From the NCBI GenBank assembly GCA_030849805.1, contig JASANZ010002230.1, positions 1-64,000 of the forward strand: a stretch of 64,000 nt of DNA. The letters run 5' to 3'. This document shows positions 9,351 through 20,258 of this stretch, piece by piece; the first letter of the stretch is position 1, and every line of letters begins with the position of its first letter. Source of the DNA: Sergeia podlipaevii (Eukaryota; Euglenozoa; Kinetoplastea; Trypanosomatida; Trypanosomatidae). The translations under genes were made by a program, and so were the position numbers. Below the pieces are notes generated by a model that ran no database searches, was not told the origin of the DNA, and saw only the letters and a list, made by a program, of their open reading frames with translations.

Positions 9351-11798
9351 GGTCACGATAGAGAATGACTCGCCATTGCAAGCTATATATGCGTGACAAC
9401 GACGAAACAACAACAACAACAAAAAAGAACACCAAGGAATAAACATGGTGGGATAATGCAACAAAAAAATTTGGAGTAAAAGAGAAAAGTTTAGAAAAAA
9501 AATAAATAAATAGATAAAAAAAATAATAGATAAATAAATCGAAAGCGACTCTGAAAAAAAAATGGGAAATTGAGAAACAACGAAAACAAAATAGATAAAA
9601 CCCGAGGAGCGAGGAGAGAGAGATGCAAGGGAAAAAGGGATGGTGTGGTGTCCCAGCCATCGCCTACATAAGAGAGAAAAACTCCATTTCAAGAAACAAA
9701 ATAAAATACAAAAAATAAATAAAGAGAGAGTAAAAAAGAGCAAGAGCAGAAGGAGGAAAACGCAAGACAAGACGCTTATAAACAAAACATTTGCGATTTA
9801 TAAACAGTGACGACAACAACACCTGCGCCCCCAGCTGCCCTATATATTATGAAGCCATCGCTCTCTTTAAGGATAGCGAAGGGGGAAAAGGAAAGAGAAA
9901 ACAAAAATAATAGTAATTTAAAGGGAGAAAAAAGATGGAAAAGGGGAAAAAACTGGAATATCGAGATTTGCATTCGTTGTGAGAAAAAAAAGGGAAACAT
10001 TCACTCATCGCGTCGAGGTAAGAAAACGAGAACTAAAAATATGGAGACAATGCAACAGTATATAAAAGAGATGATGCACCTTCAGCCGCCCCTCCCCCTC
10101 AACAAAAATCAATAATAATAGTCGTAAACAAAAAAAAGAGAGCACTTCCCACTTTGTTTCGTAGTTATGTATATGATAATAATAATGATAATAGAGGGAT
10201 CCTTTCAGTATTTTTCTTTCTTTGAGTTTTCTTACGTTGGCAATCAACGCAATCATATAAAAAAAAAATAACAGAGAAAAGTCTATTCGCTATTCGCAAA
10301 AAACATAGTCCTCCTCGCAGGGGTTGCAGATAAAATATTCGCCATTTGCTCTGTACTTACAATCTCTCCTTATCTCCTCACTAAGGTACAAAAGAAAAGA
10401 AAGCATTCCGTTCCTCTCTCTCTCTCCCCGTCCACCTCAAAAAAAAAAAAAAAAAATGCTCCGTGTGAAATAAAAAGAGGGCTCACACCAAAACCAAAGG
10501 TTGTTTCCCAACTAGTCGTATTAAGGCATAATTTGTTATACTACAAAATGCTTTTAAAACAAAAAAACACGCTCACACACAAAAAAAGAAGATAAAAGAA
10601 AAAGAAAACCCTTCGCATAAAGGAAGAAACAAAGATACAATCAACAAAAGATAGCAGGGATACCAGTGTGTAGGTAAATAGAGCATAACGTTTTGGTGTT
10701 CAAGGAAAATAAAATAAAATAAATAAAAAAGAAATGCTTAAGTATCTAGAGTTAGGTTCTTTTAAAAAAGAAGAAAAGGAAAAAAAAAATGGTGGCCAAA
10801 CCTCTTCTCTTTGCACTTGTCACACAAAAACTCACTCACCCACAAGCACATAATCCACTATTTGCAATTTACATACAGCACACACAGAAAAGAAAAGGAA
10901 ATACTTATTAAAAGATAGAAGATGAAAAATCAACAATAAAGAGGGAAAGTGAGTAATGCCTTGGAAACCTAGCTGTCATGGATGTTGACGCACGCGGAGC
11001 CCAGACCTCCCGAATTTTATCGTACTCGTGCAAGTTTCGTTATTAAATGAGATTTTTTAATGTGGGATTCCCTGTAGAGTATTTGCAGTCGTTTTAGTCT
11101 TACTTTTTTCCTTCTCTACGTAAAGGATCATCTATTTCCCTTTTTTTTTTTAAAAAAAAAAGGCAACAACAGCAATAATTACAATTCAAAGAGTGTTGTA
11201 AATTGATTCGATTGCATGATTTTATTCCTATTTTCCTTCGGCCTTTTTTTTTTTCAAAGGAGTGAAGTAATGCTTTGACAGCTACATCAAGCAAGTAGCA
11301 CGACAAAGAAGAATATTTTGAAAGTCAATTGATGAAGGCAACTGCATGCTGCACCTTCCCTCCCCACAATTTCATGCTCTGCTTGATAAAGTAGTGTAGC
11401 TACAATGACCCCCACACTCCACAAAAAAAAAAAAATGCGGAATAAAAAAGTTGTGACGATAAATACGAACGTGCATATCGAAAAAGAAATAAATTGTGAG
11501 CAAGCACGTGAGCATTATTAATACACACAAATAAAGTTGGTTTCATAAGCCTTTGAAAAATAATAGTAGTTACTGCTCTCGCCTTTTCCTCTTTCTATTT
11601 AATTTTCCTCCTTCCTTATTTATATTTTTTTATTACTTTCAGCTATAATTATTATTTCTTTAAGGTCATATATGTTCTCACCTTCATAAGAGCTTGTTAC
11701 CTACCCCTCACAACTCTTCAGATCCAGGATGCTTTATGCAGTTAAGATAGGATCGGTCTAGTATGTACACCAACACATGATTATTGAGTGCTCTACTA

Positions 11799-11831
11799 TA
11801 TAGATATAGATATAGATATAGATATAGATAT
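11799..11831. repeat. (TAGATA)n hexamer repeat
   Basis: About five tandem copies of a six-base unit, followed by a short GT run. Confidence 0.9.
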
Positions 11832-12696
11832 TGTGTGTGTATGTGTGTATCATAGAATAAAACAAAAAAAAAATACACATACACATACGCATAGCATATA
11901 AATATATATGTATGCACATCTGGATATGATGTTTCATAGTAGATAAGAGAACGAACTGAAAATAGGCACAGCAATAGAAAAAAAAAGAGGTACAATCTCT
12001 TCTAAGCATGGCATATGCTCGCAAGTCAAAGTGCAGTCAATAGTCAAAAGAGAAGGCGGAAATATTGTCGTTTTTTTTTTTTTGTTTTTTGTGTGGGTTG
12101 TTGTTTTGTCTTTAATATAGATTCAACCTCGTTTATTTGTCAACGGCAGTTTTCCACGACAAACAGAAAGAAAAAAAAAAAAAAAAAAAATTTTGCCGAA
12201 GGGGCTCATAGTGCCTCAGTGCATGTGCACTAGAGTTGCCAGCACACAAAATATAAAAATAGAAAATAAAGGAAAAAAGAAACATATATCCCTCGCTCTC
12301 ATAGAAAGAAAACCAGGAGAACACGTCCGAGCACTCAAGAAGTCAATAATGTAAAGAGGGAGAGATAAAAATGTAAAAAAAAAAAATGAAGAGAAATACA
12401 AGATATTACAAAGCACCCACCTAAAAGAAAAAAAGAAAAAATCTGAATTATGTTGGCAAAAAAAAAAAATCAACGATATATATAGCCGTATGTATAGATA
12501 TAAATGCATGTATATAGATATATAGGTATATAGATATATATTAGATAGCTTGCCAGTCAAAAAGCATTAAAAAAATTCTTGTGAGTGTATAAAACACAAG
12601 ATGAAAAGAAAAAAAGGGGAGGAAGCCGGTGAGGCAGCACGGCCTGCATAAAAAAAAAATGTTACCCTCTTTACCATTTTTTCTTTTCTTTCCACT

Positions 12697-12731
12697 TCTC
12701 TCTTCCTCTCTCTTCCTCTCTCTTCCTCTCC
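12697..12731. repeat. Pyrimidine 10-bp tandem repeat
   Basis: Three tandem copies of TCTCTTCCTC on the plus strand, purine-only on the transcribed strand. Confidence 0.85.
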
Positions 12732-13219
12732 CTCATTTGCTTATGTGTGCTTTAACTTTGCAGGATGAACACACAGAACATCATGGAAAAAGTAATGACG
12801 CCAACACAGTATGTGGGGGGAGGAGGGGGAGGAAAGCGGAGGGCGCAAACAAATAGAGGAGAAGTGAACGGGAAAAAAAAGAAAAAAAAAGAAAAAAGAG
12901 GATCACAACACACGCCGACACACACACATAGGAAAGAAAAGAAAAAAAAATTGTAAAAGAGAACAGATTCTTACACAATTAAATTTTCTGTAGAAAAGAA
13001 GGGGGACTCGATTTCTGGTGTATGATGATGATGAAAGCATCCCCCTTACCAAAAGCGCATACACACACAAAAAATGTATATAATAAATATACATACAGTA
13101 AGTCAAACGACACGCAGGAGTCAAGGGCGCACAAAATAATAATAATAAAAAAACGAATAGACAGCGTGAAAATACAAGAGAGAACCAAAAAAAAAAAAAA
13201 AAAAACAAAGCAAAGCACC

Positions 13220-15136
13220 TCACCGTAGACCTCCACTGCTCCCTTCAAGTGGGAGAGTGTAGCCGCACTGCTGCTGATACTGTGCAAGTATTTGGGGATC
13301 TAGCATCTCAGCCTGCAATAGCGGCGCAGTAGAAGCCGCATACTGGACTGCGGCACCGCCATTGATAAGGGTTGGAGTTCCTACGGAAGACGCGTTTTGA
13401 GCGCCTAAATACGTGTTCGGCATTAGCGGTGATTGTACAATAAACATCGTCGAAAGCGGTGGGGCTTGTGCCATAATCTGTGGACCGCTGCTACTGTTGA
13501 CTTCGCTGTACTGTCCTGTGGAAGCTTGCTGAGGTATCAAATACTGAACAGCAGAGGTGTTTGCTGGGTTTGTACTTGAAGCAGGAAGCTGCTGTTGCTG
13601 AGGGGAGTACAAAGAAAAGCCGCCCTGGTGGGGGGGCTGTGTCTGCTGCACTCCACTAGGGCCCAACTGAAGGTAAAAAACGCGCTGGGACTGAAGAGCT
13701 GGATCTGATAGTTGTGGCTGTTGCTGCTGCTGCAGCTGTTGCTGCTGCAGAAGACCTGGGCCACCAGACTGGTTGAATGGAGGCCCTTGCATTCGCAGCT
13801 CCAGCTGCGGCGTCTGTAGCGACGAAGATGCAGCCGATGATGGTGTCGCTGGAGCGGCAGAGAAGCCAGAAAAACTCTGTGCCTGTAATGGCAGCGGCTG
13901 TTGCTGTTGCTGCTGCTGAAGCTGAGTCCACCTGTAGCCATCCTGCGCGCGCAGGGACGCCTGAGTGTCAGTAGTGGAGAGAAAGACTGGGTGAATAAAG
14001 CTGCACCCCGCACCAAGCGCGCACTTCTCTCGCATATAGTGCTTGCACAGACGCAACGGCTTATTTTCGTTGAGTCTAAGCGCTTCAAGCCCTCCGGATG
14101 TCATGTATACCATCTCTGAGCGCAGCGCCTCCGTCTTCTCACTCCCGCTTTCCCCTTCGATCTTTGTACGCACATGCACGCTGTATCCTGGCGGGAGGCG
14201 TGGCCACGTGCAACTATTAATATTTGGGAATAAAGTGCGCTTGTGAACCTGAATGGAAGTGATCACGTCTGCAGATGCCTTTTCGTCCTCCTGGCCCCCT
14301 GACTGCTGCTGTGATTGTTGTGCTTGTTGCTGGTGCAGCTGCGGTCCCACGAGCTGGGGCTCAGCCAGTACAAATCGAGGTATCTTGTCAGGCAAGCAAT
14401 GAATAAAATCGCACTCACTGCCGTGCTTGCACTCGTCACCTGAGCAAAAGCTTCTGCAGAGGCAAAACGAGAAACGAGGCTTGTGCATGTTCTTGAGATA
14501 ATTGCGCGATCCCGCGGTCTGAACAATAAAAGCCGCCGGGATCGTGAGCATCGTGTTCTTATCAGGCGTCAGTACTTTGTACTTGACAGGCTGTGACGCA
14601 TCCTCAACGCCAGCAAACGAGTTGGTGGGTCGTCGTCGTCGCTTTCCCGAGTCAGGCAGGCCACTGTGTTGCCGGCCAGAGGCGCTCAGCAACGAGGTAG
14701 AGCTTTGTGACTGCGGAGAAGAAATGTTCAGCACAGTTGCTGGTTGCAGCTGCAGACCTGGTGCATAAGACGTAGTTGAAACAGCTGCACAGGATGATAG
14801 CGGAGCTTTACTCATAAGGGAACTCCCCTGCATCGTGTTGAGACTGTCTAATAGCAAGTGATGCTGCTGATGCGTCTGTTGCTGCTGTTGAAGCTGGCAA
14901 TAGTTTTGTTGCTGTTGCTGCGTCTGCAGATGCTGTTGCTGTACGTGGTCTATTGGTTTGTTGAGCGATGACCCAGCGGCTTGACTATCATGCGAGAGTA
15001 GATGAAAGCTGGCGTCCCCCATTGAATATGACTGGTTCTGTTGTGGTTGAAGAAGGGAAGGAATGCAATTGATACCTTCAGGCTTCCCTGACTGCCCAAC
15101 CGTGTTGTCCGGCTCAGAGAACACATATGGCAGCAT
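13220..15136 (-). CDS. Glutamine-rich protein with two CCCH zinc fingers
   Basis: I start at the ATG at 15136 (MLPYVFSEPDNTVGQ), giving 638 aa; the frame upstream is Phe- and Lys/Glu-rich 5' UTR beyond or next to the acceptor AG at 15235-15236. Finger 1 is C227-x8-C236-x5-C242-x3-H246 and finger 2 is C364-x7-C372-x5-C378-x3-H382, both typical RNA-binding CCCH spacings. A basic cluster GKRRRRP (about 164-170) may be a nuclear signal. The N-terminal 100 residues and the C-terminal 250 residues are Gln/Ser/Pro-rich with long Gln tracts, likely disordered and able to recruit partners. In trypanosomatids, CCCH proteins commonly control mRNA stability or translation because transcription is polycistronic. 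The gene-free 5 kb downstream suggests this mRNA is itself strongly post-transcriptionally regulated; that is inference. The exact orthologue is not identified. Confidence 0.88.
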   Translation of the reverse strand: MLPYVFSEPDNTVGQSGKPEGINCIPSLLQPQQNQSYSMGDASFHLLSHDSQAAGSSLNKPIDHVQQQHLQTQQQQQNYCQLQQQQQTHQQHHLLLDSLNTMQGSSLMSKAPLSSCAAVSTTSYAPGLQLQPATVLNISSPQSQSSTSLLSASGRQHSGLPDSGKRRRRPTNSFAGVEDASQPVKYKVLTPDKNTMLTIPAAFIVQTAGSRNYLKNMHKPRFSFCLCRSFCSGDECKHGSECDFIHCLPDKIPRFVLAEPQLVGPQLHQQQAQQSQQQSGGQEDEKASADVITSIQVHKRTLFPNINSCTWPRLPPGYSVHVRTKIEGESGSEKTEALRSEMVYMTSGGLEALRLNENKPLRLCKHYMREKCALGAGCSFIHPVFLSTTDTQASLRAQDGYRWTQLQQQQQQQPLPLQAQSFSGFSAAPATPSSAASSSLQTPQLELRMQGPPFNQSGGPGLLQQQQLQQQQQPQLSDPALQSQRVFYLQLGPSGVQQTQPPHQGGFSLYSPQQQQLPASSTNPANTSAVQYLIPQQASTGQYSEVNSSSGPQIMAQAPPLSTMFIVQSPLMPNTYLGAQNASSVGTPTLINGGAAVQYAASTAPLLQAEMLDPQILAQYQQQCGYTLPLEGSSGGLR

Positions 15137-15233
15137 ATTCTTTCTCTCTCTCTCTTCTTTTTCCTCCCTTTGTGTTGCTGTTGGTGTTTTCCTTTTTTCT
15201 TCTTTTGTCTCCTCCTTATTTTTTTTATTTTGC

Positions 15234-15262
15234 ACTATTGCGTACAAAAAAAAAAAAAAAAA
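15234..15262 (-). promoter_or_regulatory. Predicted polypyrimidine tract and trans-splice acceptor
   Basis: A T-run of about 18 on the minus strand is followed by GTACGCAATAG, with the AG at 15235-15236. The 5' UTR to the ATG at 15136 would be about 100 nt and is unusually purine-rich. Confidence 0.55.
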
Positions 15263-16882
15263 GATTGAAAGAAAGAAAAAGTAAGTCAACGTTCTATCTG
15301 TTCCTGCTGTTGTTCCTTCTCTTTACTGTGTAAAGCTCTCGTTTTTAATGAGTAGAGATCTCACAGCTATTTCTTTTTTTTTTTCTTTTTTCACGTGACT
15401 CTAATAAATAACAAAAAAAGGAAGGTGGGATGGAATAGGAATAAGAAATGCTCCCTGTATCTCTATAACGCCCTTTCTCAATATATGTGCACGTGTGCGT
15501 AGGTGTGCGTGGGTGTGAGTATGTGTGTGTGTGTGTTCAAAAAAAAAAGAGATTCCCCTTTTTTTATCGCACGCTTTGTTCAATGAAAATTTTAAAAAAG
15601 AAAAGTAAAAATTGAGAAGATAAAGTGGAGCAAAGATGATTTCTTGAGCGATTTATATGATTCGCTGGACTTTCAAATATTTTTTTCTTTTGCAATTGTC
15701 TTTGCTCTGAAGAGTTCTCCCTTTATTTTCCCTCTTTCGTTAAATCGGTAAAAAAAATATATAAATAGGTAATAATAGATAATAGTGATAAGCAAGTGCA
15801 CTGGATAAGAAAGAGAACACAGAGTTGTTTTTGAAGTTCCGCTTATATGATGAGAAGAAAAGATCAAGCAAAAAAAAAAAGAGTGACTAGAGGCCGCTTG
15901 CAATTTTAGCTGCACGTATGCCAAAGCAAAAGGGGGGGGGCAAGAAAGAAAACGAAGGCAAGCGTGCGTGCGTGTGTGCGTGTGTGTGTGCAATTGTTTC
16001 TGGTAAACTTTGCTCACCTTTCAATCTCTACACAAGTTAAAAAAAAAAACTCCTTCCCCAAAAAAAATTGAGGAAAGAGCGTGAAAACAAGAAAGAAAAT
16101 CAGAGGACGGAGCCAATGAGTCAAAAAAGGGGGGGGACAGAAAAGAAAAAGAAGAGAAGGGCAGTCGTGGCTATTGTTACAGCAGCAACTACTACCCTAA
16201 AGCAAAAAAAAAGAAAAGAAAAACGGCACTTCAAGACTAAAGATATAAAAAAAAATAGTAGTACAGCTGAACAAACGATACTTCTTCCTCTTTTATTTAT
16301 GGTAGACGCCACTCTAGAAGGAGAAAAATAGGATACTGTTGCTTCTTTTTTTAAAAAAGTTGATTAGTCGTGCAGTACCCTTCTCTTTTGTTGCAAAAGA
16401 AAACAGCTACACCCAGCACACGCGAGCAAACACACGAGAGAAAACAACAGAAAAGGGGATAAAAAAAGCAATTGCTGATTGACTGAGACACTAGTATAGA
16501 TATTGCTCTTATCCTTCTTCTCGTACCCTCTCGTAAGAAATCTATTCACGAGAAACAAGAGGAAAAAAGACGTTGAAGTATGCCGCTAAGTGCCTCTTGG
16601 TAGTTGACTTTCTGACCACCTTGTCAATAAACTTTACTACGTTTCTCTCTCTCACTCCCCCCTATTTGTGTGTGCACGTGTCTGCTTATCTACACTGTAG
16701 AGTGAACTAATGTATATTAAGAGATAAGAAGTCTGCGTTAGGCTGTTTTCAGACTTGTTTTCTTCCCTTTTTAAATATATGTGCACGCGTCTTTGTTTGT
16801 GTTGTGTGTTGTGTGTAAGTATGCGTTCTTGGTATGATTTTGTATCTGCGAAGAAAGCAATGCTCTATCCACTTTCATATAT

Positions 16883-16885
<3 letters not shown>

Positions 16886-16913
<28 letters not shown>
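16886..16913. repeat. (CT)n microsatellite
   Basis: About fourteen CT units in the 3' flank of the helicase gene. Confidence 0.9.
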
Positions 16914-17111
16914 TTTGGATGAACTAAAGCAGAGGAAGCACTTGGAAAGGAAATAAAAAAGTATATATGCGTTGCGTAACGCGCTGAAAAAAAAAATTCC
17001 TTCACCCTGTCGTCCAGTCAAAAAGAAAAGAAGATGTAAAGAAAAGCAAAACGTATATCTAAAGCAATATAAGAGGGTTTGCTATACTGTTCATAAGCCG
17101 CCACATGCGCA

Positions 17112-17138
17112 TCTCTCTCTCTCTCTCTCTCTCTCTCT
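17112..17138. repeat. (CT)n microsatellite
   Basis: About thirteen CT units, some 180 bp downstream of the helicase stop codon. Confidence 0.9.
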
Positions 17139-17318
17139 GCGTGTGGGTATGTATGCATGTATCGCTGTCGTAATGCACATGCTACCGCGTATTGCTGCTG
17201 TTGTTGTTGTTTATGTGAACAGAAAAAAAAAAACATCACTGATAATGACGCCATAGAGGCGCATCATGAGCTGTGAGCTCGTCCTCTTCTTTCTCTCTGG
17301 GTAAACATGATAATGACA

Positions 17319-19304
17319 TCAGCCCTGCGGCACGTATAACCGCCTCTCTCTGTCTACATCCACTTGAGTCAGCCGTTTCTCCACCTTGAAGTTAATATCA
17401 AGCGACTCGCAGAACTTCCCCATAATGCGTGCGGCACTTCTCGCGAGGAACGTAACTGCAACACCGGGGCGGCCCAAGCGTCCTACTCGCCCACACCAGT
17501 GTGCGTACTCAAAACTAGTCTGCGGCTGTGCAAAGATAAACACGTGCGTCAGTCCTTCCACATCCATACCACGCACATTGCTGCACACAGAAACGATAAA
17601 GTGACGCTGCGCTGCCACTGCAGTGGTTATAACTTCTGCTGCTGCTGTAGAGTCCAGTGGGCTGGTTAGACTTGAAGGAGACGCTGTGAAAGCATTATGG
17701 GAGAGAACAGCATCCGAAGTGCCCTGCTCACCAATCTCGAGTCGCTCATAGCACCCGTGCATCGATATGGAATCTTCTTCACTGGCACCGTGCAGGCCTC
17801 CTTTTGAGCACCTTCCAGTGGGTTGGTGCACACTACGTATGGTACGCTGCAGAAACTTCCTCGTCTCCTGTTGTCGTCTGCGTCGCCGTTGCTCAAGCAT
17901 CGTGTAGTCAAGTCTCTCCACGGTATAACGAGATCTCAACGCCTCCTGCGCTGGAGCGAGCACTTGAGTAAGAAACGCATCTACGTCTGCGCTGTCTGGA
18001 AGCACAACGAGTACGCGCTCCTCCAAACGTGGTGGGTCAGCATCCTTTCCATCTTCACTGGTTACTCCAGCATTGGGGCAGCAGGTGCGTATGGCTCGCA
18101 CTAGACACTGGGACTGCTCCTCTAGCGTGTCCGCGGTGTAAAATAAATGAGAGATGTTTTCTGGGACAGAAGCACGTGAGATAGTGGTGGACACACCAGC
18201 CAGCTTCGCCTGGACAGCTTTCTCAGCCTCAAAAATCTGTGAGGCGCGATCGCCCAGCATGTTCTTCTTCATGTAACGTCTAATGTGGTTTACCGTAGAG
18301 CCTGCCAGCGTTGCACTCGTGAAGACCATCTGCACAGGTGCTTGGTACTTGGTATGCCTGTACAGTTCCTTGAGAAGCAGGTTGCCCGGTGCGCTTGGAT
18401 AGGTTGAGGGCATCACCTCATCTACTTCATCTACAATAATAAGATCAAGAGTTGGTATAACAGGCATCAAAGAGAATGAATAGTTGGTGCTGCCCTTCCG
18501 CCTCTCACGGCTCAAAATGGCGCCACGCCGGCGCTCATAAAAAGTCCACAGCACCTCCGGGGTGGCGACAACAATATAGGGCCGGTTGTCAACGCTGCCA
18601 ACAATGCGGGATGTGTTGCCCTCCTCCCGCACCAGCTCCTTTGTCAAACGTCGGTACACAACGTTTGGAGACAAATCGCTCGTAGCAGCAAAAACAAGAC
18701 GGTCATCGTTGGGGTACCACCACATTTCGCGCAACCACCGCTCCACCTGCAAGCACAAGTAGTCACTACACACTAGGATGAGGGTAGAGAAAAGCTTCAT
18801 AGGTCCAAGTCGCATCAGACGTGCAGTAACGCCAAGACATAATGCAAACGTCTTTCCTGTTCCAGTTGGTGCGCACACGGCCACGTCCTGTGTAGCGTAA
18901 ACATGCTGTAAGATACGCGCCTGCACCATGGTAAGGCCATGAAACTGACGTCGGTCATCACCACGCGCAAGCGCACTTGCTGGACTCAGCTCAGACGCTA
19001 CATCAGAAAAATGAGTCTCCAAGTAGGTGACAAGCTGGGGAGGGAGACCGGTTCGCTCCGGCGCTAGCTCGGCAATGGGCTGCTGAGCCAGAGCGCGACC
19101 ATGTTGCGTGCTAAGAGCCGTATTATCTATCAAGATATCACTCAGCTGTGACACATCTTGAAGAGGCGCCGGCCTCTTGGCAGTGAACACCATCGGTCTA
19201 TTGTCCGCAGAGCGCAAGTCGGTGAACTCCTCAGGCGAATCGCGAAACCGTCGCGGCAGTCGCTTTTCCGGCCGCCACCGTAACCACCTGGCCAGCCGCA
19301 GCAT
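17319..19304 (-). CDS. DEAD-box family RNA helicase, probably mitochondrial
   Basis: The first ATG of the frame is at 19304, giving 661 aa beginning [20 protein letters not shown], a strong amphipathic Arg/Leu presequence of mitochondrial type; upstream in-frame starts are only GTG. Helicase motifs appear in order: Q-motif region [10 protein letters not shown] (Q128), Walker A APTGTGKT (145-152), VATPE (246-250), motif II VDEVD (291-295), SAT (330-332), SNVRGMD (motif V) and [11 protein letters not shown] (motif VI). Family members use ATP to unwind or remodel RNA. Two motifs deviate: motif II is DEVD rather than DEAD, and motif VI begins HW rather than HR. The region between motifs IV and V is expanded with Ser/Gly-rich sequence. 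A role in mitochondrial RNA processing or mitoribosome assembly is plausible but not shown by the sequence. Confidence 0.9.
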   Translation of the reverse strand: MLRLARWLRWRPEKRLPRRFRDSPEEFTDLRSADNRPMVFTAKRPAPLQDVSQLSDILIDNTALSTQHGRALAQQPIAELAPERTGLPPQLVTYLETHFSDVASELSPASALARGDDRRQFHGLTMVQARILQHVYATQDVAVCAPTGTGKTFALCLGVTARLMRLGPMKLFSTLILVCSDYLCLQVERWLREMWWYPNDDRLVFAATSDLSPNVVYRRLTKELVREEGNTSRIVGSVDNRPYIVVATPEVLWTFYERRRGAILSRERRKGSTNYSFSLMPVIPTLDLIIVDEVDEVMPSTYPSAPGNLLLKELYRHTKYQAPVQMVFTSATLAGSTVNHIRRYMKKNMLGDRASQIFEAEKAVQAKLAGVSTTISRASVPENISHLFYTADTLEEQSQCLVRAIRTCCPNAGVTSEDGKDADPPRLEERVLVVLPDSADVDAFLTQVLAPAQEALRSRYTVERLDYTMLEQRRRRRQQETRKFLQRTIRSVHQPTGRCSKGGLHGASEEDSISMHGCYERLEIGEQGTSDAVLSHNAFTASPSSLTSPLDSTAAAEVITTAVAAQRHFIVSVCSNVRGMDVEGLTHVFIFAQPQTSFEYAHWCGRVGRLGRPGVAVTFLARSAARIMGKFCESLDINFKVEKRLTQVDVDRERRLYVPQG

Positions 19305-20258
19305 CTCGCTCAAGCTATGTCCCGGTGATATGTATCGGTAGAGACAGCAAGTTGAGCGCACACACCCCGCAGACGCGCACACCTGCACCACTCTGTTATA
19401 TTGAGTGTTTCACTAGTGTTTAGTTAAGTAGGGTATATCTTATTAGAAATATATGTATAAAGCAAAAGTGTAGCTAGCAAGCACCTTACTGTCTCTAACA
19501 TTTGTGAAACGTACAAGGTGGAACTAGTGAAGCAAAGGGGTATGTATATATAATGAAAGAAAAGGAGGGAGTGGATGAGTTTAGAAGCAGGTGATATTGC
19601 AAAGTGAAAAAGAAAAACATGTTAAAATTGTATTATTATTTTTCCTAAAAGGGTCCTTCATGGCTCACAGAATGGTTATTGGTGACGAGGTGGGACAGCT
19701 GTCGTAGACAATATATGCACACCAAAAAAAAAAAAAACACGGACGCAGCCGTTCACTATTCCCTCTTCTTCTTTTTTTTTGTTAATATATAGACCTTCCC
19801 CTACACTCGCAGCTATATTCAATATAGCTGCGCTGGCAATCAACAGAAATTCATTGTGATTTAAAAAAAAAAAAAACGAAGAGAGATTCACGTATTGAAA
19901 TCACCAGCTGGCGTCTTTTTTGCCTGACAAGCTTTTTGTTGTTCCTTTTCTTCTCTCTCACGCTGCACGAATCTGATGAGCTGCTACTACTATTCATTGT
20001 CATTGTATGACAACAACAACAACAACGAAAAAAAAACCTACTACTGTGTGTATGCACAGCCTTATAATCCTCTAAAACATGTTCAAACTGCGTAACGTTC
20101 TGTTTCTTTAATAGAGAGCAGGTTGCAACACAAAGAACAACGTGTAGTACTCGTCGCGATCCACGTACCAACGGTTTATGTTGTCCCCTTCTCTCTCGCC
20201 CGTCCCCCTCCAATTCATAGAAGTCGGAAGTCAACTTACAATGGTATCGCTGAGCTCG
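19305..20258. other. Intergenic region with a 12-bp-arm palindrome
   Basis: There is no supported gene. The interval holds A-runs acting as minus-strand polypyrimidine tracts (19724-19736, 19863-19875) and a near-perfect palindrome at 19808-19832. Open frames here are low complexity. Confidence 0.5.
19808..19832. repeat. Perfect inverted repeat, 12-bp arms and 1-nt centre
   Basis: CGCAGCTATATT (19808-19819), a single C, then AATATAGCTGCG (19821-19832) form an exact inverted repeat. As RNA a 1-nt loop is impossible, so the hairpin would open a few central pairs. It may be a protein-binding site, an RNA hairpin, or chance. Confidence 0.8.

Larger units (their letters stand above)
8151..13219. 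other. Gene-free stretch of about 5 kb, probable long 3' UTR of the CCCH gene
   Basis: No convincing coding region lies in this interval on either strand; all open frames are Phe/Leu/Tyr/Lys-rich low complexity produced by A- and T-runs. It lies directly downstream of the CCCH zinc-finger gene and upstream of the next acceptor at 8120, so most of it is expected to be 3' UTR plus spacer. It contains TA (8594-8618), TAA (8679-8705), GT (9307-9350), TAGATA (11799-11831) and pyrimidine 10-mer (about 12700-12730) repeats. One patch of more balanced composition is at about 10970-11100. Confidence 0.55.
15263..17318. other. Intergenic region with CT repeats
   Basis: Roughly 2 kb without a supported gene. 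It holds A- and T-runs, GT-rich stretches (15500-15536, 15966-15990) and two CT microsatellites (16886-16913, 17112-17138). Small open frames are low-complexity. It is presumably 3' UTR of the helicase gene plus splice signals for the CCCH gene. Confidence 0.5.

Noticed and set aside
9115..9785. Minus-strand frames of 160-180 codons rich in Phe, Ser, Thr and His
   Set aside because: These are translations of T-runs and the GT microsatellite, not proteins.
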